Source: an uncultured Clostridia bacterium (GTDB taxonomy: Bacteria > Bacillota > Clostridia > TANB77 > CAG-508). Taken from it: a stretch of 39,741 nt of DNA. Below are positions 32,907-39,741 of the stretch, one piece after another (positions within the stretch are counted from its first letter, which is position 1; every line of letters starts with the position of its first letter). Location of the stretch: NCBI GenBank assembly GCA_944393385.1, contig CALYAA010000019.1, positions 1 to 39,741 on the forward strand. Reading direction: 5' to 3'. Both the position numbers and the translations under genes were made by a program. A model generated the notes under the pieces. The model worked only from the letters and a program-made list of their open reading frames with translations. It did no database searches and had not been told where the DNA came from.

Positions 32907-33212
32907 TGTTCTTACCTCCTATATGAATATTTTTCTTTGTTATATCTTCATTTCAAATATTATTTTTATTCTAATATATTCATTTTTATTCTTTTTAGAA
33001 CAATGTGAATTTCTTATTTATATTTTTGGTAATATATTATTCTATATCTGATGAATCAAGTCGACTTTCTAGTATAGGAAAAAAAATTGATTTTCTTATT
33101 AAAAAACACTAGTGTTCTTCTTTTTCGACTGTGAAAAGAAAATCTCAAAAGATTATCAATCATAGTCATTTATATACTTAAATTTACTAAATAAAATAAT
33201 AAATTTTATTTA
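32907..33212. other. Intergenic region with folded elements, no gene
   Basis: No ORF with a plausible start is visible. The notable content is a structured block at 33059-33176. A stem AGTCGA (33059-33064) with TCGACT (33125-33130) encloses CTAGT (33069-33073) with ACTAG (33108-33112). This overlaps the two-stem element at 33125-33176. Confidence 0.5.
33125..33176. repeat. Two-stem hairpin element, copy B
   Basis: GACTGTGA (33127-33134) pairs with TCATAGTC (33160-33167) with one wobble, and AATCT (33141-33145) with AGATT (33150-33154). It aligns without gaps to 6671-6721. The shared core is GAAAATCT, and the outer arms differ in sequence but keep pairing. Confidence 0.4.
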
Positions 33213-33252
33213 AATAAAACCTTAGAAATATTCATTATCCTAAGGTTTTATT
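33213..33252 (-). terminator. Rho-independent terminator of clpX
   Basis: On the minus strand the arms 33252-33240 and 33225-33213 pair perfectly over 13 bp (AATAAAACCTTAG with CTAAGGTTTTATT) and run into a T-rich tract. The stem begins three bases past the clpX stop codon. Confidence 0.85.
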
Positions 33253-33254
33253 TT

Positions 33255-34574
33255 TTATGCAGTTTCTCTTGTTTCTGCAATCATTCTTTGTTGTTTTTTA
33301 TTTTCTTTATTTGGATTTTCAATAATTTGTGGTTTTGCATTATTTACTATTGTATCTTTTGTTATAATACATTTTTCTATTTTTTCATTAGATGGAATAT
33401 CAAACATGATATCTCTCATAACACTTTCTATTATTGACCTCAATCCTCTTGCTCCGGTTTTTCTTTCTATTGCTTTATCAACTATTGCTTCAAGACCTTC
33501 TTGCTCAAATTCTAATTCTACTCCATCCATTTCTAATAATTTCTTATATTGTTTTACTAATGCATTTTTTGGCTCTGTAGTAATTTTTATTAAAGCTTTT
33601 CTGTCTAATTCTTTAAGTGTTGCAATAATTGGTAAACGTCCTATAAATTCAGGAATCATTCCAAATTTTAATAAGTCTTGTGGTAAAATTTGTTCAAATA
33701 CTTTATATTTATCAATATCCTTACTGCTCTGTATTTCTGCTCCAAATCCTATAGATTTCTTTCCTATTCTATCTTTTATAATATTTTCTAAACCTTCAAA
33801 AGCTCCACCACAAATAAATAATATATTTGATGTATCAATTTGTAGCATTTCTTGTTGAGGATGTTTTCTTCCTCCTTGAGGTGGAACTGAAGCAATTGTT
33901 CCTTCAACAATTTTTAATAATGCTTGTTGAACACCTTCTCCACTAACATCTCTCGTTATTGATGGATTTTCTGATTTCCTTGTGATTTTGTCTATTTCAT
34001 CTATATATATAATTCCTTTTTCTGCTCTTTCAATATCTCCATCTGCAGCTTGAATTAATTTTAATAATATGTTTTCAACATCTTCTCCTACATATCCTGC
34101 TTCAGTAAGTGTTGTTGCATCAGCTATTGCAAATGGTACATTTAATATTTTTGCAAGTGTACTTGCTAATAATGTTTTTCCACATCCTGTTGGTCCAACT
34201 AACAATATATTGCTTTTTTGAATTTCTACATCATCACTATCAATTCCACATTTTCCATCAATCTCGTCTTCATGTGCTACTCTTTTATAATGATTATATA
34301 CTGCTACTGCTAGTGTTTTTTTGGCTTCATCTTGACCAATTACATATTCGTCAAGTATTTCTTTAATTTCATGTGGGCTTGGTATTTCTGCTAATCCAGC
34401 CAATGTATATGTTTCTTCTTCTTCAGCATATTCTGCTTCAATAATTTCATTACATAATCCTATACATTCATTGCAAATATATACTCCTGGACCTGCAACA
34501 ATTTTTCTAACATTATCTTGTGTTTTTCCACAAAATGAACATTTTATGTTGTTTGGTATATCATTTTTTGACAT
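33255..34574 (-). CDS. clpX: ATP-dependent Clp protease ATP-binding subunit ClpX
   Basis: A 439-residue AAA+ unfoldase. It has an N-terminal zinc domain with C12, C15, C34 and C37, Walker A GPTGCGKT, a pore-loop GYVGEDVE, Walker [10 protein letters not shown], and sensor 2 [12 protein letters not shown]. ClpX feeds unfolded substrates to ClpP; the ClpP-docking IGF loop is present ([13 protein letters not shown]). The length is typical apart from a short C-terminal extension. It is the last gene of a tig-clpP-clpX series, 17 bp from clpP. AGGAG precedes the ATG. Confidence 0.98.
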   Translation of the reverse strand: MSKNDIPNNIKCSFCGKTQDNVRKIVAGPGVYICNECIGLCNEIIEAEYAEEEETYTLAGLAEIPSPHEIKEILDEYVIGQDEAKKTLAVAVYNHYKRVAHEDEIDGKCGIDSDDVEIQKSNILLVGPTGCGKTLLASTLAKILNVPFAIADATTLTEAGYVGEDVENILLKLIQAADGDIERAEKGIIYIDEIDKITRKSENPSITRDVSGEGVQQALLKIVEGTIASVPPQGGRKHPQQEMLQIDTSNILFICGGAFEGLENIIKDRIGKKSIGFGAEIQSSKDIDKYKVFEQILPQDLLKFGMIPEFIGRLPIIATLKELDRKALIKITTEPKNALVKQYKKLLEMDGVELEFEQEGLEAIVDKAIERKTGARGLRSIIESVMRDIMFDIPSNEKIEKCIITKDTIVNNAKPQIIENPNKENKKQQRMIAETRETA

Positions 34575-34591
34575 TTATACTCTCCTTCTTT

Positions 34592-35197
34592 TTAAGTTCT
34601 TTTTGTCATAATTCCATCAATTAAGCCATATTCTAGAGCTTCTTCTGCTGTCATATAATTATCTCTTTCTGTATCTCTTTCTATAACTTCTAAAGATTTT
34701 CCTGTCCTTTCACTTAAAAATTTATTTAATTTTTCTCTTGTACGAACTAAATGGTCTGCATGAATTTTTATTTCTGTGGCTTGACCTTGTAGTCCTCCAC
34801 CTCCAATTAATGGTTGGTGTATCATAATTTCAGAATTTGGCATTGCAAATCTTTTTCCTTTTTCTCCTGCCGTTAATAATACAGCTCCCATACTTGCTGC
34901 CATTCCAACACATACAGTTTCAACAGGGCATTTTATATAGTTCATTGTATCAACAATTGCCATTCCATCAGTTATAGATCCACCTGGTGAATTTATATAA
35001 AAATAAATTTCTTTATCTGGGTCTTCTGATTCCAAGAATAGCATTTGTGCAACAATTAAACTAGATGTAGTTGGATTTACATCTTCTCCTAAATATATTA
35101 TTCTATCTTTTAATAATCTTGAAAATATATCATATGAACGTTCTCCTTTACTTGTTTGTTCAACAACATAAGGCACCAAACTTGATTTTTCTAACAT
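34592..35197 (-). CDS. clpP: ATP-dependent Clp protease proteolytic subunit ClpP
   Basis: A 201-residue serine peptidase that forms the Clp proteolytic barrel. The catalytic serine is S102 in GMAASMGA and the histidine H127 in MIHQP. The aspartate is in [10 protein letters not shown] (probably D179). LVPYVVEQ and the [19 protein letters not shown]-terminal block are conserved. Between HQP and the QGQATEI helix there is a slightly long Gly-rich turn (LIGGGGL). It is followed by clpX and preceded by tig, the classic order. TTAGGAGG precedes the ATG. Confidence 0.98.
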   Translation of the reverse strand: MLEKSSLVPYVVEQTSKGERSYDIFSRLLKDRIIYLGEDVNPTTSSLIVAQMLFLESEDPDKEIYFYINSPGGSITDGMAIVDTMNYIKCPVETVCVGMAASMGAVLLTAGEKGKRFAMPNSEIMIHQPLIGGGGLQGQATEIKIHADHLVRTREKLNKFLSERTGKSLEVIERDTERDNYMTAEEALEYGLIDGIMTKRT

Positions 35198-35251
35198 ATT
35201 TTTATCCTCCTAAATTTTATTTTTACATCTTTAGTATACCAAAAAGTAGTT

Positions 35252-35312
35252 AAAAAAGCTAGGAAAAGTTTAATCTTTTAATAAAACAAAAAACATTCCT
35301 CCTAACTTTTTT
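35252..35312 (-). terminator. Terminator hairpin between tig and clpP
   Basis: On the minus strand AAGTTAGGA (about 35308-35300) can pair with TCCTAGCTT (about 35263-35255, one wobble), followed by TTTT. The loop is about 36 nt. It may reduce read-through from tig into clpP. Confidence 0.5.
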
Positions 35313-35315
35313 AAT

Positions 35316-36599
35316 TTATTTTATTTTTGCATTTTTTACAATGAAATCAATGGCTTTTTCAGATTCAATTCCTTCTTTAATGTAATTCTTTAAATCTTCA
35401 TTATCTTGTATTTCTTCAACTTTTTTTCCATAGTTTTTAGCCATTTCTTCTAATTTTTCTTTTATTTCTTCTTCACTTGCTTCTATTTTTTCTTCTTTTC
35501 TTATTGCTTCTAAAGTAAGTCTTGATTTAATTGCTTCTATAGCTTGTGGTTCATATTCTTTTCTTACTTCTTGTTCTGTTTTTCCAATCATTTTTAAATA
35601 TTGATCTAGTTTTAATCCTTGATAAGAAAGTCTTTGATTAATATCTTGAATCATATGGTCTACTTCCATATCAATCATACCTGATGGAATATCTATTTTT
35701 ACATTATCACATACAGCTTTTATGGCAGATTCTTCTGTTTCATATTTTGCCTTTTGTTCATTTTCTTTTTCCATTTTATTTTTTATATCTGATTTTAGTT
35801 CTTTTAATGTATCAAATTCACTTACATCTTTAGCAAATTCATCATCTAATTTTGGTAATTCTTTTTTCTTTATTTCATGTAGTTTTACTTTAAATGTTGC
35901 TTCTTTTCCTGCTAAGTCTTTTGAAAAATATTCTTTTGGAAATGTTACTTTTATTTCTTTTTCTTCATCAATTTTCATATTAACTAATTGTTCTTCAAAA
36001 CCTGGAATAAATGCTCCACTTCCTATTTCTAGTTCATGTCCTTCTGCTTTTCCTCCTTCAAATGCTACTCCGTCAACAAATCCTTCGAAGTCTATTGTTG
36101 CAATGTCACCATTTTCTAATGCTCTATCTTCTATTGTAATTAATCTTGCATTTTTTTCTTGCATTTTTTGAAGTTCTTTTTCAATATCTTCATCTTTAAC
36201 TGGATATTCTACCTTTTTTATATCTATTCCTTTATATTTTCCAAGTTTAACCTCTGGTTTTACTTGTACTACTGCTGAAAATATAACATCTTTTCCTTTT
36301 TCCATTTGGATAATGTCTACAGTTGGTCTACTTACAACATCTATCTTGTTTTCTTCTAGTGCTTCATCATAAGCTTGTGTTGCAATATCATTGAATGCAT
36401 CTTCATAAAAGATTTGTGCTCCATAATATTTTTCTACAATGTTCATTGGAGCTTTTCCTTTTCTAAATCCTGGTATATTAATATATTTGGCATTTTGAAA
36501 ATATACTTTTTTCATTGCATTTTCAAATTTTTCTGCTTCTACTGTTATTTCTAATTTTACTTCATTTGCATTCTCTGTTTTTTCAACTTTACAATTCAT
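35316..36599 (-). CDS. tig: Trigger factor (ribosome-associated chaperone)
   Basis: A 427-residue protein with the three trigger-factor domains. The N-terminal ribosome-binding part has the GFRKGKAP signature at 44-51. The FKBP-type peptidyl-prolyl isomerase domain lies at about 155-240 (GDIATIDFEGFVDGVAFEGG, ELEIGSGAFIPGFEEQL). A helical C-terminal chaperone domain follows. It holds nascent chains at the ribosome exit tunnel. It is directly upstream of clpP and clpX, as in most Bacillota. A sigma-A-like promoter lies at 36642-36669. Confidence 0.98.
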   Translation of the reverse strand: MNCKVEKTENANEVKLEITVEAEKFENAMKKVYFQNAKYINIPGFRKGKAPMNIVEKYYGAQIFYEDAFNDIATQAYDEALEENKIDVVSRPTVDIIQMEKGKDVIFSAVVQVKPEVKLGKYKGIDIKKVEYPVKDEDIEKELQKMQEKNARLITIEDRALENGDIATIDFEGFVDGVAFEGGKAEGHELEIGSGAFIPGFEEQLVNMKIDEEKEIKVTFPKEYFSKDLAGKEATFKVKLHEIKKKELPKLDDEFAKDVSEFDTLKELKSDIKNKMEKENEQKAKYETEESAIKAVCDNVKIDIPSGMIDMEVDHMIQDINQRLSYQGLKLDQYLKMIGKTEQEVRKEYEPQAIEAIKSRLTLEAIRKEEKIEASEEEIKEKLEEMAKNYGKKVEEIQDNEDLKNYIKEGIESEKAIDFIVKNAKIK

Positions 36600-36641
36600 T
36601 TTAAAACTTCCTTTCTTGTATTGGCTTTATTTAGCTTTTAT

Positions 36642-36669
36642 ATTATATCATATATTTTCCAATTTGCAA
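36642..36669 (-). promoter_or_regulatory. Promoter of the tig-clpP-clpX unit
   Basis: On the minus strand TTGCAA (36669-36664) is followed by a 16-nt spacer and TATAAT (36647-36642), 43 bp before the tig start. The -10 box is perfect, and the -35 differs from TTGACA at two positions. Confidence 0.65.
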
Positions 36670-36779
36670 GAGTTTTTCAAAGATTTGTAAAATTTTCTTA
36701 TTATATTTATAACATAACAATATTTTTCGTTATATTTTTTAAATACCAAAAGTATTCATACATTAAATCAACTATAAAG

Positions 36780-37139
36780 TCATATTATTTGTTTAATATG
36801 ATTAATTTTGCACTTTCCTTTCATTATTAATATTTCAATAACATCAAATCTTATTATATGTCTACAATAATTATTATGTGTTAAAAAAATTGCTGCACTG
36901 CGCTTCATATGTTTCTTTTTTATATTGCTAACAGATTCACTTGGATATCCATAATTCATATTTGTTCTTGTTTTTACTTCAATAAATATCAAATTTTCAT
37001 TTTTTATAGCTATTATATCAATTTCTCCACTTATTGTATAATAATTTGTGCATATTATTTTATACCCACTCTTTTTTAAATAAGTTTGTGCTATTTTTTC
37101 TCCTATTGTTCCAACTTGTTTTTTGTTTACTTTAATCAT
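36780..37139 (-). CDS. YraN family (UPF0102) nuclease-like protein
   Basis: A 119-residue protein with the UPF0102 pattern: GTIGEKIAQTYLKKSGYKIICTNYYTISGEIDIIAIKNENLIFIEVKTR (about 11-58). The EIDIIA aspartate and FIEVKTR form a restriction-endonuclease-like ExK/DxxExK site. The C-terminal half (KKHMKRSAAIFL, RFDVIEI) is also typical. Its function is uncertain, probably nucleic-acid processing. It lies near dprA and the YifB gene, a grouping often seen in Bacillota, though 103 bp separates it from dprA. Confidence 0.88.
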   Translation of the reverse strand: MIKVNKKQVGTIGEKIAQTYLKKSGYKIICTNYYTISGEIDIIAIKNENLIFIEVKTRTNMNYGYPSESVSNIKKKHMKRSAAIFLTHNNYCRHIIRFDVIEILIMKGKCKINHIKQII

Positions 37140-37242
37140 AAAAACTTTTATTCCTTTCTTAATTATACAACCTGATTTTTAAAAAATCACTTTTTTCTAT
37201 AAAAATATAATTTTTATTGTTTTCAACCTTTTCTATCTATTG

Positions 37243-38115
37243 TTATTTAATTTTAAATCTTTGTCCTGGCAATTCTTCTATAAAATCTTCTATTTGTAAT
37301 AAAAGTAACTTGTAGCTTACATCTTGAATAGACATTTTGCATATCCTCGATATTTGATTAATATCTAATGTCTCCTTTCTTATACAATCATAAATTTTCT
37401 TTAAATCTTCTGAAATTTTAATTTTTTCTTCTTTAGGAACAATTTGTTTTCTTTTTTTAAATTTAATATCTTTATAATAATTTAAAATATCTACAACATT
37501 TGTCACTAAATTAGCTCCACTTTTTATAAGTTTATTTGTAATTATTCCTTTTTTATTTTCCAAACTACTTGGAATACAAAATATTGGTTTATTTAGTTCT
37601 TTAGTATATTTAGCTGTAACACTTGTACCACTTCTATATCCTCCTTCTATAACTAATGTTCCAATTCCTAAACCTGCAATAATACGATTTCTTTCTAAAA
37701 ACTTATTTGAATCAGCTTTTGTATTATCTTCATATTCGGTAACAATTAATCCTCCTTCTTTTATTATTTTTCTTAATAAATCTACATTTTGTTTTGGATA
37801 AATATTTTTTAGTCCACATGGTAATACAGCTATTGTGCTTCCAGAATGTTCCAAACATGTTTTATGTGCAATACTATCAATTCCAATTGCTAAACCACTT
37901 ATTATTGTCAATTCATACTCTACTAAGTCTTTAACAAATTTTTTACACATATTTTCTCCATATATTGTATTTGTCCTTGAACCTATAACAGAAATTCCAT
38001 TTTTATTTAAAATGTTAATATTTCCTTTTACATACAATCTTGATGGTGGCTTTTTTAAATTTCTTAGTTTTTGAGGGTATATCTTATCTGCATATTCAAT
38101 AATAATTCTTTCCAT
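37243..38115 (-). CDS. dprA: DNA processing protein DprA
   Basis: A 290-residue DprA/Smf protein with a Rossmann-fold core: ISVIGSRTNTIYGENMCKKF, IISGLAIGIDSIAHKTCLEH, TIAVLPCGLKNIYPKQN, GGLIVTEY and ERNRIIAGLG. It ends in a winged-helix-like segment (about 230-290). DprA loads RecA on incoming single-stranded DNA during transformation and also occurs in species without known competence. It has no N-terminal SAM domain, so it is shorter than the longest forms. It is 16 bp downstream of the YifB gene. Confidence 0.96.
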   Translation of the reverse strand: MERIIIEYADKIYPQKLRNLKKPPSRLYVKGNINILNKNGISVIGSRTNTIYGENMCKKFVKDLVEYELTIISGLAIGIDSIAHKTCLEHSGSTIAVLPCGLKNIYPKQNVDLLRKIIKEGGLIVTEYEDNTKADSNKFLERNRIIAGLGIGTLVIEGGYRSGTSVTAKYTKELNKPIFCIPSSLENKKGIITNKLIKSGANLVTNVVDILNYYKDIKFKKRKQIVPKEEKIKISEDLKKIYDCIRKETLDINQISRICKMSIQDVSYKLLLLQIEDFIEELPGQRFKIK

Positions 38116-38131
38116 TTTTCTCCCTTTTTAA

Positions 38132-39661
38132 TTATATATTTAGAAATTTGTCTAAACTTCTATATTGGATAGCTTCTGCTATATGATTTGGTTTTATATT
38201 TTTAGAATTATCCAAATCCGCAATTGTTCTTGCAACTTTTAAAACTTTTTCATACCCTCTAACACTCAATTTTAATTTTTTAAATGCATTATTAAGTAAA
38301 TTTGTACCTTTATCATCCAAATTGCAAAAGTCTGAAATTAATCTTGTTGTTAACTCTGAGTTTGTATAAAATCCATAATTTTTGTATCTGTCAAACTGAA
38401 TTTTTCTTGCCCTTTCAACTCTAATTTTTATTTCTTTTGATGTTTCTGATTTTGTTTTGGAACTTATCTTTTCTATTTTAGGCCTTTTTACTTCTATTAA
38501 AATATCTAATCTATCTATAAGTGGACCACTAATTTTTTTTAAATATCTATGTATTTCTAAATTTGTACATTTGCATTTTTTCTCAGAATCACCATAATAT
38601 CCACATGGACATGGGTTCATACTTGCAACAAACATAAAATTGCATGGAAATTTATAATTTCCGCTTAATCTATTTATAGTAATTTCTTTTTCTTCAAGCG
38701 GTTCTCTTAAAGCTTCTAATACATATTTATTATATTCTGTTAGTTCATCAAAAAATAATACACCATTATGTGCTAAACTAATTTCTCCAGGAGCAGGAAT
38801 TTTTCCTCCTCCTACTATCGTTGCAATTGGAACAGTATGATGTGGCGCTCTAAATGGTCTTTTACAAATAAGCTCATCTTTTTTTAATTCTCCAGAAATA
38901 CTATGAATTTTTGTAATCTCCATTATTTCGCTTAATGATAAATCAGGCAATATTGTTAATAACCTTTTGGCAAGCATTGTTTTACCTGAACCTGGACTTC
39001 CTATCATTAGACAATTATGTCCTCCTGCAGCTGTAATTTCTAATGCTCTTTTTGCTAATTCTTGACCTTTTACTTCAGAAAAATCCATTTTATAATCATC
39101 TTTATATTTATTTTTTTTACATATTGCTGTTGGTATATGTATTTCGTTAGTTAAATATTTTATTGTTTCATAAATCGTTGAAACAGGTATTATTTCTAAG
39201 TCATCTATAATTGCAACTTCATTTGCATTACTTTTAGGAAGAATTACTTTTTTTATTCCTAGTTCTCTTGCCTCCATACACATTGCTAGTGCTCCATTTA
39301 TTCTATTTAATTTTCCATCTAATGATAATTCTCCTATAAAAATTGTTTTTTCAAGCATTGAAATATCTATTTGCATAATATTACCAATAGCTATTAATGT
39401 ACCTATTGCCATTGGAAGGTCAAAACAACTTCCTTCCTTTTTAATATTAGCTGGAGCTAAATTAATTAATATTTTTTTACTAGGAAATTCAAAACCAGAA
39501 TTCTTTATTGCTGACTCTATTCTTTTTTTGGCCTCTTTTACACTTGTATCTGGAAGTCCTACAATTTCAAATTCTGGAATTCCATTACTGATATCTACTT
39601 GAATTTCTATTAAATTTCCTTCTAATCCAATTAAAGATATTGATTTTATTTTAGATAACAT
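38132..39661 (-). CDS. YifB/ComM-type magnesium chelatase-like AAA+ ATPase
   Basis: A 509-residue protein. It has an N-terminal Lon-protease-like substrate domain (about 1-170, DLPMAIGTLIAIG, IGELSLDGKLNRINGALAM). The AAA+ core has Walker A GSPGSGKTMLAKRL (about 219-232), HHTVPIATIVGG, Walker B LFFDELTEY and the Cys-rich insert NPCPCGYYGDSEKKCKC. A C-terminal Mg-chelatase-like helical part (about 435-509) ends in HIAEAIQYRSLD. ComM in other bacteria promotes branch migration during natural transformation; YifB in Bacillota is uncharacterised. It lies directly upstream of dprA, supporting a DNA-uptake role. AAAGGAAAAT precedes the ATG. Confidence 0.93.
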   Translation of the reverse strand: MLSKIKSISLIGLEGNLIEIQVDISNGIPEFEIVGLPDTSVKEAKKRIESAIKNSGFEFPSKKILINLAPANIKKEGSCFDLPMAIGTLIAIGNIMQIDISMLEKTIFIGELSLDGKLNRINGALAMCMEARELGIKKVILPKSNANEVAIIDDLEIIPVSTIYETIKYLTNEIHIPTAICKKNKYKDDYKMDFSEVKGQELAKRALEITAAGGHNCLMIGSPGSGKTMLAKRLLTILPDLSLSEIMEITKIHSISGELKKDELICKRPFRAPHHTVPIATIVGGGKIPAPGEISLAHNGVLFFDELTEYNKYVLEALREPLEEKEITINRLSGNYKFPCNFMFVASMNPCPCGYYGDSEKKCKCTNLEIHRYLKKISGPLIDRLDILIEVKRPKIEKISSKTKSETSKEIKIRVERARKIQFDRYKNYGFYTNSELTTRLISDFCNLDDKGTNLLNNAFKKLKLSVRGYEKVLKVARTIADLDNSKNIKPNHIAEAIQYRSLDKFLNI

Positions 39662-39741
39662 ATTTTCCTTTCTCGTATAATATATTTATAAATTAATAAG
39701 ATTTACAACAAAATCTTACATATTTATCTATTTGATAACCT

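Overview
The window is very AT-rich DNA from an endospore-forming, Gram-positive member of the Bacillota, most likely a Clostridia lineage. It carries sigG, a YlmC/YmxH protein, yqfC, yqfD and a PdaA-type deacetylase, all spore genes. It also has WhiA, ClpXP with trigger factor, AddB and an agr-type quorum-sensing locus. A finer placement (for example an uncultured gut Clostridia group) would be a guess. Nearly all genes lie on the minus strand. The plus-strand exceptions are the agr two-component system, a 28-residue Asn-rich peptide, a doubtful 35-residue peptide and an nfeD-stomatin pair.

Layout. 1-77: 5' end of a 16S rRNA gene (minus), with three tandem sigma-A-like promoters in 241-556. 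584-7567: sporulation block, transcribed right to left as pdaA, yqfC, yqfD, an unrecognised 400-aa protein, ybeY, a DUF3048 protein, sigG and ylmC/ymxH. The unknown gene sits where phoH is often found. The sigG ribosome-binding site lies inside a long hairpin. 7868-14464: agr-type region. Response regulator and GHKL kinase are on the plus strand; an FtsX/ATPase ABC transporter, a short agrD and agrB are on the minus strand. Between agrD and the transporter is a 478-bp stretch full of hairpins, including two copies of a GC-richer stem-loop. 14700-19011: murD-prmC-whiA-hemW. 19160-19246: Asn-rich mini-ORF. 19467-29819: a probable long operon of a pilin-like protein, murB, a membrane-anchored YvcK, glycogen debranching enzyme, holA, addB and pgeF. 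30003-31404: nfeD and a stomatin-like SPFH protein (plus). 31569-32906: a cation diffusion facilitator and a small membrane protein. 33255-36599: clpX, clpP and tig. 36780-39661: yraN, dprA and a YifB/ComM-type ATPase.

How the parts fit. Most genes are housekeeping or sporulation genes in recognisable but rearranged clusters: yvcK is apart from whiA, no rapZ is seen, addB has no addA beside it, and phoH is replaced. The most distinctive part is the agr region. It holds every component of a cyclic-peptide signalling circuit (precursor, processing protease, kinase, regulator) plus an ABC transporter, split between strands. The precursor has two more residues between the ring cysteine and the conserved proline than the characterised AgrD peptides I could recall.
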